Shown: positions 1 to 6,977 of the stretch, piece by piece | Layout: each line of letters begins with the position of its first letter | Position numbering within the stretch: the stretch's first letter is position 1 | Assembly (NCBI GenBank): GCA_016215025.1 | Contig: JACRMI010000027.1 | Span: 1-64,000, forward strand | DNA length: 64,000 nucleotides | Direction of reading: 5' to 3' | From: Chloroflexota bacterium | GTDB taxonomy: Bacteria > Chloroflexota > Anaerolineae > UBA4142 | Notes under the pieces: model-generated | Databases searched by the model: none | Told to the model about the DNA's origin: nothing | Seen by the model: only the letters and a program-made list of their open reading frames with translations | Made by a program: the position numbers and the translations under genes

Positions 1-254
1 CCCGACTTTTTCAAGCGAATCCGCTTTAACAAAACGGAATGAGTGCTGTGACTGATTACGTTTTTGGTGTTCTTGATCGCGTTGGACTTATCTGTAAATG
101 AGAAAAACGGAATGAGTCATTTTGACTCCACAAATCCTCCTACTAGATATTGATGTGGAAATTGTGGAGATGCGATGTGGGATTGATGAAGGGGCGGTTG
201 ATTGGAAATAAAAGGAATGGATGAACGATATAATACAGTTGTATCATTTTTCCC
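1..254. other. Non-coding stretch with a 14-bp direct repeat
   Basis: I see no convincing gene here. The word AAAACGGAATGAGT occurs exactly twice in the same orientation, at 31-44 and 104-117. The role is unknown; it could be a paired binding site or the edge of a repeat that begins left of the window. Confidence 0.5.
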
Positions 255-283
255 TTGCAGACGGCATTTGAGTATGGTATAGT
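255..283 (+). promoter_or_regulatory. Sigma70-type promoter of the ABC exporter operon
   Basis: TTGCAG (255-260), a 17-bp spacer and TATAGT (278-283) match the sigma70 consensus closely. Transcription should start near 290, giving a leader of about 140 nt before the first gene at 431. Prediction from sequence only. Confidence 0.6.
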
Positions 284-354
284 CAAGTTGTGCGACGAAA
301 ATAAAATAGAGCACAGACTCGATCTCAAGCCGATGACCGGCGATTTCAAGCGGA

Positions 355-397
355 TCGGCAGGTGCCGACCGTTGTATGAATAAGGCGGTCGTTTTTT
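355..397 (+). promoter_or_regulatory. Attenuator-like leader with mutually exclusive hairpins
   Basis: The leader contains TCGGC (355-359)/GCCGA (364-368) around a 4-nt loop. A second hairpin, CGACCG (366-371)/CGGTCG (386-391), is followed directly by six T (392-397), so it looks like an intrinsic terminator. The two hairpins share bases 366-368 and cannot both form, the usual layout of a transcription attenuator. No known riboswitch class was recognised. Confidence 0.45.
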
Positions 398-430
398 ATA
401 CCCACACATCATTCACAGAGGAGGCAAGAA

Positions 431-850
431 ATGAAAAAGAGTCTGAGTATTTTGTTGATCGTTTTTGCAGTTGGGATTGGCGTGATTCCGCTGTTTACGG
501 ATTGCGAATCTCAGGCAAGATCACTCACCCTGCAGGATGGCAGGTCTGTACCGATGAAATGTCATTGGACGGCGATCGCCGAAGTTGGCGTGGGGGCTAT
601 GTTGGGCTTGACTGGCTTGCTGATGTTGTTCAGTCAGCGCAAAGAAACCGACCGCTCGCTTAGTGTCATGGGAATTGCGGCTGGCGCTTTGGCGATTCTT
701 TTCCCGACAGTTTTGATTGGCGTTTGCGCGAACGCCACGATGTTGTGCAACATGGTCATGCGTCCGACACTCGTCGCATTGGGTACGCTAGCCATTCTCG
801 CAAGTGCAGTGATCTTGTTCAACACGCGCCGCCTTGAGGTTGCGGCATGA
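431..850 (+). CDS. DUF4418 family small membrane protein
   Basis: A 139-residue integral membrane protein with about four hydrophobic segments (near residues 4-22, 48-66, 78-98 and 112-131). The sequence around GVCANATMLCNMVMRPTL, with two Cys and an RPT end, resembles the DUF4418 family, whose function is not known. A strong Shine-Dalgarno (GAGGAGG) precedes the ATG. The stop overlaps the start of the next permease gene by 4 bases (ATGA), so it is translated with the exporter and is probably an accessory of it. The transported substrate cannot be read from the sequence. Confidence 0.75.
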   Translation: MKKSLSILLIVFAVGIGVIPLFTDCESQARSLTLQDGRSVPMKCHWTAIAEVGVGAMLGLTGLLMLFSQRKETDRSLSVMGIAAGALAILFPTVLIGVCANATMLCNMVMRPTLVALGTLAILASAVILFNTRRLEVAA

Positions 851-2043
851 ATATGTTTCAGCTCGCGTGGCGAAATATTTCTCGCAACGCGTTTCGCAGT
901 TGGGTCGTCGGACTGTGTGCGTTGTTGGTCGCCGCGTTTGCGCTGTTCACCACCATCGTCATGCGTGGAGCAGAAACTAGTTTGCAGTTGACATCGGATC
1001 GACTTGGTGCGGATATCATCGTCGTGCCGGAAGGGACCGCATCGAAAATGGAAGGGGCGCTCGTGATGGGCGTACCTGTCAAATTCTGGATGCCACGCGC
1101 CAATGTCGAGAAACTTGCTGCCATCGACGATGTGCAGATGGCATCGCCCCAAGTCTATCTCGAAACACTCACCGGCGCGTCGTGCTGCTCCGTGCCAAGT
1201 ATGTTCATGGTTGCCTACGATCCTGCGACCGATTTTACGGTCCGTCCCTGGCTCGTCGAAAAATTGGGCGGCGATGGATTGAAACAAGGTGAAGTGGTCG
1301 GCGGAAGTTATGTCTCTGCAACGGAAGATAATCAAGTCATTCGCGTTTATGGCTATCCGGCGAAACTCAAAACGAATCTCCAGCCCACCGGCACGGGCTT
1401 AGATCAAAGCATGTTCTTTACGATAGATACGGCGCAGCAAATCGCTAAAGCTTCAATAACGCAGGCAGAAATACCCTTGTCCGTTCCGACCGATCAGGTG
1501 TCGGCGGTGTTGATCAAATTGAAACCGAATACGGACGCGCGCAGTGCGGCAGTCAAAATTTATCAACAGGTGTCGAATGTGACGCCGATCATCAGCTCCG
1601 ATTTATTTCAATTGTCGCGCAAGCAACTGGATAGCTTGCTCAAAACAGTTGTGAGCATGATGGGCTTGACCTGGGCACTGTCGGTCATGATGATTGGTTT
1701 GGTTTTCTCGATGGCGGCAAACGAACGACGAAGAGAACTGGGCGTGCTGCGCGCGTTCGGCGCAAACCGCGCGTTCATTTGCAAATCGTTGCTCGTCGAA
1801 GCCGGTCTGTTATCGATTTGCGGTGGCGGGATCGGCATCGGCTTGGCGGTGATGGCGTCATTTCTCTTTCGCCAATTCATCATCATCACGCTCGGCATTC
1901 CGTACCTGTTACCGTCTATCGATATGCTGTTGTTTCAGGTCGTCGGCGGTTTGGTCTTGACGTTGTTGAGTGTTTGCCTCGCCGCGCTATTCCCCGCTTT
2001 GAAAATTAGTTGCCAAGATCCGGCGATTGCGATGCGAGAGTAG
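847..2043 (+). CDS. ABC transporter permease (MacB/FtsX type)
   Basis: A 398-residue permease with the MacB-like topology: one N-terminal membrane helix (about 20-42), a large extracytoplasmic domain (about 45-265, MacB_PCD-like), then three C-terminal helices with the FtsX fold. The cytoplasmic loop ANERRRELGVLRAFGANR is the typical coupling region that contacts the ATPase. Such proteins act as dimers in mechanotransmission complexes rather than classical channels. It overlaps the DUF4418 gene by ATGA and is followed after 2 bases by the ATPase gene. The extracytoplasmic part carries a Cys pair (SCCSVPS) that could bind metal or form a disulfide; this is inference. Confidence 0.88.
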   Translation: MNMFQLAWRNISRNAFRSWVVGLCALLVAAFALFTTIVMRGAETSLQLTSDRLGADIIVVPEGTASKMEGALVMGVPVKFWMPRANVEKLAAIDDVQMASPQVYLETLTGASCCSVPSMFMVAYDPATDFTVRPWLVEKLGGDGLKQGEVVGGSYVSATEDNQVIRVYGYPAKLKTNLQPTGTGLDQSMFFTIDTAQQIAKASITQAEIPLSVPTDQVSAVLIKLKPNTDARSAAVKIYQQVSNVTPIISSDLFQLSRKQLDSLLKTVVSMMGLTWALSVMMIGLVFSMAANERRRELGVLRAFGANRAFICKSLLVEAGLLSICGGGIGIGLAVMASFLFRQFIIITLGIPYLLPSIDMLLFQVVGGLVLTLLSVCLAALFPALKISCQDPAIAMRE

Positions 2044-2045
2044 GC

Positions 2046-2723
2046 ATGATCGAACTCAAGAATGTCACAAAAACGTACGACTTGCAAAGGGGTAATTCCG
2101 TCACCGCGGTTCACAACATCGACTTGGAAATTCGGCAGGGCGATTTTGCGATGGTGATTGGTCGCTCCGGTTCTGGCAAAACGACGTTACTCAACCTCGC
2201 CGCCGGTCTTACGCGACCAACGTCCGGTCACGTCACGCTTGACGGATCGAATTTGTGGGAGTTGAGCGATTCGGAATTGTCGGCGCTGCGCGGGCAGAAA
2301 ATTGGATTTGTTTTTCAGTTTCCCAGTTTGCTTGCGACACTGAACGTTTTTGAAAACGTCGTCTTGCCATCTACTTTCGGTCCAAAATTGCCAAAAGCGC
2401 TGGTGCATGAGCGCGCGCAGATGTTATTGACTCAGGTCGGTTTGGCGGACAAGTTCAACGCATATCCGCGACAACTCTCGGCGGGGCAACAGCAACGCGT
2501 GGTGATTGCACGGTCGCTTATCAATCAACCGCAGATTGTCCTCGCCGATGAGCCAACGAGCAACCTCGACGAGAGGACTGAATGCGAGATTATGGAGTTG
2601 TTCCGCGAGTTGCACAGTAGTTTGAAAATCACGGTCGTGATGGTAACGCACACGCATCAGCTTGTTTCATATGGCACGCGCTGTGTGGAAATGGCGGAGG
2701 GTCGCATCCTTAACGGGTCCTAA
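2046..2723 (+). CDS. ABC transporter ATP-binding protein (MacB/LolD type)
   Basis: A 225-residue ATPase with all core motifs: Walker A GRSGSGKTT (residues 39-47), Q-loop in FQFPSLLATLNV, signature LSAGQQQR, Walker B IVLADEPTSNLD and a switch His in VMVTHTHQ. I chose the ATG at 2046 (MIELKNVTKTY), two bases after the permease stop; the frame is open further upstream, but those residues overlap the permease gene and do not resemble the family. It completes a DUF4418-permease-ATPase operon and should power the partner permease. An intrinsic terminator follows at 2740. Confidence 0.92.
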   Translation: MIELKNVTKTYDLQRGNSVTAVHNIDLEIRQGDFAMVIGRSGSGKTTLLNLAAGLTRPTSGHVTLDGSNLWELSDSELSALRGQKIGFVFQFPSLLATLNVFENVVLPSTFGPKLPKALVHERAQMLLTQVGLADKFNAYPRQLSAGQQQRVVIARSLINQPQIVLADEPTSNLDERTECEIMELFRELHSSLKITVVMVTHTHQLVSYGTRCVEMAEGRILNGS

Positions 2724-2739
2724 AGCAGTGATGGAGAAG

Positions 2740-2786
2740 AACGTCTGCCGTTATTTGATCCAGTAACGGTGGACGTTTTTATTTTT
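2740..2786 (+). terminator. Intrinsic terminator of the ABC exporter operon
   Basis: The arms AACGTCTGCCGTTA (2740-2753) and TAACGGTGGACGTT (2764-2777) pair over 14 positions with two imperfect pairs, and run into TTTTTATTTTT. It lies 17 bases after the ATPase stop. Confidence 0.8.
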
Positions 2787-2877
2787 GGAGCGTTCATCCT
2801 ATATTCCGGCATTTTCTTATAAGCGAATGTTCTGATGGGTGATAGGAAATTTGTATAAAGAAACCCGTCTAAATCGC

Positions 2878-2906
2878 TTGACTTTATAACGCCGGTATCA
2901 TATAGT
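2878..2906 (+). promoter_or_regulatory. Near-consensus sigma70 promoter
   Basis: TTGACT (2878-2883), a spacer of exactly 17 bases and TATAGT (2901-2906). There is no gene start for over 230 bases, and a terminator lies 50-90 bases downstream, so this promoter should make a short transcript or a terminated leader. Confidence 0.65.
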
Positions 2907-2912
2907 GAAATC

Positions 2913-2993
2913 AAGCACGAGCGATGTCGCCTGTGTGGCAATGAATCTAAGGTAATGAACGCCTCTCTTGCATCGGCAGGAGAGGCGTTTTTT
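2913..2993 (+). ncRNA. Candidate small RNA or terminated leader (about 80 nt)
   Basis: The segment lies between a near-consensus promoter and a clean intrinsic terminator: AACGCCTCTC (2958-2967) pairs with GAGAGGCGTT (2980-2989), followed by T6 (2988-2993). There is no plausible ORF apart from tiny ones such as MSPVWQ. It may be an independent small RNA or an attenuated leader for the molybdoenzyme operon at 3138. I did not recognise a known RNA family. Confidence 0.45.
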
Positions 2994-2994
2994 G

Positions 2995-3126
2995 TTGCAA
3001 ACTGGTTACTACTCGGCCCACGGTCATTCTGAGCGCAGCGAAGAATCTCGCTTCGCCTGGTGAGATTCTTCGGTGCAAAAAACGCGCCTCAGAATGACAG
3101 ACTGCGTAGTAACTGCAAACTGGTTA
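2995..3126. repeat. Palindromic repeat, family A, within a 14-bp direct repeat
   Basis: A long imperfect palindrome has nested arms GTTACTAC/GTAGTAAC, GTCATTCTGAG (3023-3033)/CTCAGAATGAC (3088-3098) and CGAAGAATCTC/GAGATTCTTCG. TGCAAACTGGTTAC occurs at both ends (2995-3008 and 3113-3126). It resembles the elements at 15570, 35963, 49419 and 63103. It is non-coding and of the size of a MITE-like or REP-like element. Confidence 0.75.
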
Positions 3127-3137
3127 CAAGGGGATCT

Positions 3138-5432
3138 ATGTCTGATTTCAATCCAAAAGTTAGTCGGCGCGGTTTTTTGAAATCGTCCGCGTCGAGCGTC
3201 GGCGGACTGGTTTTTCTCGACCGAGCGTTTTGGTCGCTGACGGAAAGCTTGGCGCGAATCGGCGCTCCACCGCCGTGGTACAAAAATCAGGTTAAGACCA
3301 CGTACAACTATTGTGATATTTGTCCATGGCGCTGCGGCATCGTCGTCAAGAGCGTCGGCAATCGCGTGTACAAGATCGATGGCAATCCCAAAGATCCCAA
3401 GAGTCGCGGCCGGTTGTGCGCGCGCGGGCAAGCCGGCGTCTCGTTTCTGTACGATCCGGATCGACTCAAGCAGCCGATGATTCGCACCGGCGAGCGCGGC
3501 GAAAACAAATTCAAGAACGCGACCTGGGAAGAGGCGCTCGACTATGCGGCGCAAAAGTTGAAAGCGATCAAAGACCAGTACGGTCCGGAATCGGTTGCCT
3601 TCTTCGGTCACACCTCCGGCGATTTTTGGTTCACCGATTATTTCGCGCAAGCATTCGGTTCGGTCAACTCGGCGAAACCATCGGTGACGATGTGTACCGC
3701 GCCGCGCGAAGAAGCATCGATCATTACGACGGGTCGCTCAATCGGCAATCACGAACCGGTCGATTGGGAAAAGGCAAAGTGTGTCGTACTGATTGGCACG
3801 CATATCGGCGAAGATGCACGCAACACGATGATGCAAGACCTCGCCACGGCGCGCGCGAACGGCGCAAAACTTATCGTCATCGATCCGCGGTATTCATCGG
3901 CGGCAATGAAAGCCGATCATTGGCTGCCGATCAAACCCGGAACTGACACCGCGCTCTTGCTCGCATGGATGAATGTCCTCATCGCCGAAAATCTCATCGA
4001 CAAAGCGTTCGTTGACAAATGGACCGATGGATTCGATAAACTCGCGGCGCACGTCAAATCGTTTACGCCGGAATGGGCGGCACAAATCACCGAACTCTCC
4101 GCCGATAAAATTCGCGACACGGCACGCGCGTTTGCCGCAGCGCGACCCAGCACCGTGATCGTCCCAGGTCGTCACGTCGTTTGGTACGGCAACGATTCGC
4201 AGCGCATGCGCGCCGTGTACATTCTGATGGGCTTGACCGGCTCGTACGGGCGCGAAGGTGGTTTGTATTTCAACAAATCGCCGTTCCTCGAAGAAATTCC
4301 GCATCCGCCTTTCGCCGCCGCGAGCGGCGCGGGTGGCTGAGCGTCTACCCCAGGGGAAGAGGCAGGTCTGCCTCCAGGACCAACGGGCAAGACGCGCGCT
4401 GATGGCGCACGTGAAAAATTTTTGCGCGGCGGCACGGCGATTCAAGAATTGGTTGAGCCGATGATTACGGGCAAACCGTATCCGATCAAAGGACTCGTCG
4501 CGTACGGCTGCAATCTGTTCCACACGATTCCGAATGTGCCGCGCACCAAAGAAGCGCTGAAGAAACTCGATTTTGTGATGGTCGTGGACACGCTTCCACA
4601 AGACCATGTCGCGTGGGCGGATGTTGTTCTGCCGGAAGCGACGTATCTCGAACGCTACGACGAGCTTTGGTCGTGTGGTCACAAGACACCGTACATCACC
4701 ATGCGCGAACCCGCCATCGATCCGTTGTACTACACCAAGCCCGCGTGGTGGATGGTACGCGAGTTGGGTCTGCGGCTTGGGTTGGACGATTTCTTTACGT
4801 GGAAAACGGCAGAAGAATATTTGAATCGCCGCTTGAGTTCCATCGGGTTGAGTTTGGATAAATTACGTGAGCAAGGTGGTGTGGCGGTTCAACCGGGCAA
4901 ACCGTATCTCGCCGATTTCGAAATGGAAAAATCATCGCCATTCACGACGACGACGGGCAAGTTCGAATTCTATGCCGACGCGTTGGAAAAAGCCAAGCTC
5001 GATCCACTACCCAAGTACGAAGCGACGACTGACGCCCCCAATGGTTTCTTTCGATTGTTGTACGGACGCTCGCCAGTCCACACGTTCAGTCGAACCCAAA
5101 ACACGCCGGTGCTGAATGAGTTGATGAAGGAAAACCAAGTGTGGGTCAACGATGAATTGGCGGCGCAGCTTGGCTTGAAGCATGGTGATCGCGTGATGCT
5201 CGAAAATCAAGATGGCGTCAAGAGCGGTCCGATTCAGGTAAAAGCTACACCGCGCATTCGCAAAGATTGTGTGTTCGTCGTTCATGGTTTCGGCCATGAT
5301 GCGCCGGGTCTGACCCGCGCGCACAAAAAAGGCGCGAGCGATTCGATGCTGCAAACGAAATACAAACTCGATCCGATCAGTGGCGGTGCAGGGTTGCGCG
5401 TGAACTTTGTAAAGTTGGTGAAGGAGGCATAA
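3138..5432 (+). CDS. Molybdopterin oxidoreductase catalytic subunit (PhsA/PsrA-like), interrupted by an in-frame TGA
   Basis: Read through the TGA at codon 401 (4338-4340), the gene gives 764 residues, about the length of thiosulfate and polysulfide reductase catalytic subunits. Visible features are a Tat signal (SRRGFLKSS, residues 9-17), an FS0 [4Fe-4S] motif Cys59-x2-Cys62-x3-Cys66-x27-Cys94, a candidate Mo ligand Cys186 in TMCTAPRE, and molybdopterin dinucleotide-binding segments such as VVLPEATYLERYDELW. I chose the ATG at 3138 because the Tat signal begins there. FeS and cytochrome b genes follow directly. The TGA lies in a variable loop and both halves are in the same frame, so a nonsense change, sequencing error, recoding or two separate pieces are all possible. 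The substrate is likely a sulfur compound, judged from the family and the rhodanese neighbour. Confidence 0.85.
4338..4374 (+). other. In-frame TGA followed by a SECIS-like hairpin
   Basis: The TGA (4338-4340) is followed 18 nt later by a perfect 6-bp stem, GAGGCA (4359-4364)/TGCCTC (4369-4374), with a GGTC loop. Bacterial SECIS elements also have a short stem and a G/U-containing apical loop downstream of the UGA. The codon position, far from the Mo-ligand Cys, argues against a catalytic selenocysteine, so this is recorded as a resemblance only. Confidence 0.3.
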
Positions 5433-6232
5433 TGGCAACCCGCTACGCATACTCGATTGATTTGGATCGTTGCATCGGTTGCCAAGCCTGCACCGTCGCC
5501 TGCAAGACCGGCAACGAAGTACCTCTCTACGATGCCTATATCGACATCGGCGATATTGTCACCGGCAAGTCGCCCAACTTTTTCGGCACGTTCGCGCATC
5601 ATCGCTGTTTTCACTGCGATGATGCCGCGTGCGTCACCGTTTGCCCCACCGGCACCTTATCGAAATGGAATGGCTTGACGGTCGTCCAAGCCGAAAAATG
5701 TTCGTCGTGCGGCTACTGCACTGATGCGTGTCCCTTCAAGATTCCACACATTGTCGATAATCACGTTTCCAAATGCATCGCCTGTTTCGATCTAGTGCAG
5801 GATGGCGGAACACCGTGGTGCGCGCAAACTTGCCCCAGCCAAGCGATCCAATTCGGCGAGCGCGAAAAAATTCTGGCGAATGCGCAAGCACGAGTCCTGC
5901 AAATCAAAGCGCGCTATCCCAACGCGCAAGTATATGGCGACAAGCAACTCGGCGGACTCGGCTTGCTTATGCTCTTGCTCGACAAGCCCAGCGTTTATGG
6001 CTTGCCAGAATCTCCGGAAATCACTCTGCCGCTCGCCGCATGGCAAAAAGTCGTCCAGCCCGCCAGCGTCGGTCTCACGATTGCAGCGCTTGCCGCTACC
6101 GGTCTGTCGTTCATCATCGCGCGCCGCCAACACCTGCGTGAGAAAGCATCGCTAAACAATGTCGAGCCACCTGCGCCGGTTGTGGAAACAAAACCGGCCG
6201 ACGAGTCGAAGGAGAAGAACGAAAATGGCTAG
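5432..6232 (+). CDS. 4Fe-4S ferredoxin-type electron transfer subunit with membrane anchor (PhsB/FdnH-like)
   Basis: A 266-residue protein with four Cys clusters that should bind four [4Fe-4S] centres: CIGCQACTVAC, CFHCDDAACVTVC, CSSCGYCTDAC and CIACF...CAQTC. A hydrophobic helix near residues 208-230 (VGLTIAALAATGLSFIIA) anchors it, as in FdnH. The ATG overlaps the molybdoenzyme stop by one base and has an AGGAGG ribosome site. It should carry electrons between the exported catalytic subunit and the cytochrome b encoded next. The C-terminal tail after the helix is charged and likely unstructured. Confidence 0.92.
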   Translation: MATRYAYSIDLDRCIGCQACTVACKTGNEVPLYDAYIDIGDIVTGKSPNFFGTFAHHRCFHCDDAACVTVCPTGTLSKWNGLTVVQAEKCSSCGYCTDACPFKIPHIVDNHVSKCIACFDLVQDGGTPWCAQTCPSQAIQFGEREKILANAQARVLQIKARYPNAQVYGDKQLGGLGLLMLLLDKPSVYGLPESPEITLPLAAWQKVVQPASVGLTIAALAATGLSFIIARRQHLREKASLNNVEPPAPVVETKPADESKEKNENG

Positions 6233-6887
6233 CGAATCAATTCGCCTCGTGCGCCGATATTGCTTGACTCAACGCTTGGTCCACTGGTTGGGCGTGCTCA
6301 CTTTTCTTACATTGCTGCTTAGCGGCATTATTTTGGTTGTGTCGCCACTCGCATCGCTCGCTGCCGGGGGTACGACGCGACTCATACATCGCATCGCCGT
6401 GGTGCCGTTCATGCTGCTACCCATCCTCTATCTAACGTGCAATCCGAAACAAGCAAAGGAACTTGTCAAAGAATCGTTCACCTTCACGCGCGCTGACATT
6501 GAATGGTTCAAGCACATGCCCGCGTACTTTTTAGGACGAACGAAAGGATTGCCGCCGCAAGGTCGCATCAATGCCGGGCAAAAAATTCACCATGCGGCGA
6601 CATTCATCATGTTCATCACCATCGCGCTTTCCGGCTTTGTTCTGTGGTTTGGCAAAGGTCAACTTGGAACAAATGCCCTCGCGCTCACGGCAATGGTGCA
6701 TGATCTATCGATGCTGGGACTTTCCGTGTTGATGATCGGTCACTTGTACTTTACGTTCGTCTACGATGCAATCTCCGGTATGGTGCGCGGTTACGTCACC
6801 GAAGAATACGCCAAGATGGAACATCCCAAGTGGCTAGAAGAATTGCCGGAGAATCAGTTCATTGTGAAGAAGAAAAATCAATCCTGA
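6225..6887 (+). CDS. Cytochrome b subunit (PhsC/FdnI-like, cytochrome b561 fold)
   Basis: A 220-residue membrane protein with about four helices and His residues placed for two b hemes: RLVHWLG near the N-terminus, LIHRIAV, KIHHAAT and IGHLYFT. This matches the gamma subunit of formate dehydrogenase-N and PhsC, which exchange electrons with the quinone pool. I chose ATG 6225 (MASESIRLV), preceded by AAGGAG; it overlaps the FeS gene by 8 bases. With the two genes upstream it forms a complete membrane-bound three-subunit oxidoreductase. Confidence 0.9.
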   Translation: MASESIRLVRRYCLTQRLVHWLGVLTFLTLLLSGIILVVSPLASLAAGGTTRLIHRIAVVPFMLLPILYLTCNPKQAKELVKESFTFTRADIEWFKHMPAYFLGRTKGLPPQGRINAGQKIHHAATFIMFITIALSGFVLWFGKGQLGTNALALTAMVHDLSMLGLSVLMIGHLYFTFVYDAISGMVRGYVTEEYAKMEHPKWLEELPENQFIVKKKNQS

Positions 6888-6944
6888 GTTCCCCCCTGTT
6901 CCTCAGAGCCCCTTGAGTTCAACCTGAGGGAACTTGAGAACTCA
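6885..6944. repeat. Hairpin of reiterated GGAACT-like words
   Basis: The segment starting TGAGTTCCCCCCTGTTCCTC (6885-6906) is an imperfect inverted copy of CTGAGGGAACTTGAGAACTC (6924-6944). The arms consist of repeated GAAC/GTTC words. It starts at the stop codon of the cytochrome gene and may act as a weak intra-operon structure. A hairpin built the same way lies at 56408-56482. Confidence 0.6.
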
Positions 6945-6977
6945 CGGGTACTACAATAATTCAAAGGAGAAGAAGAA

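Noticed and set aside
634..1335. A 233-codon open frame on the minus strand across the ABC permease gene
   Set aside because: It lies antisense to two well-supported overlapping genes, has no ribosome site and low-complexity composition.
4422..5432. A separate gene starting at TTG 4422
   Set aside because: It is in the same frame as the upstream half, has no ribosome site and encodes only the C-terminal half of the molybdoenzyme; treated as one interrupted gene.
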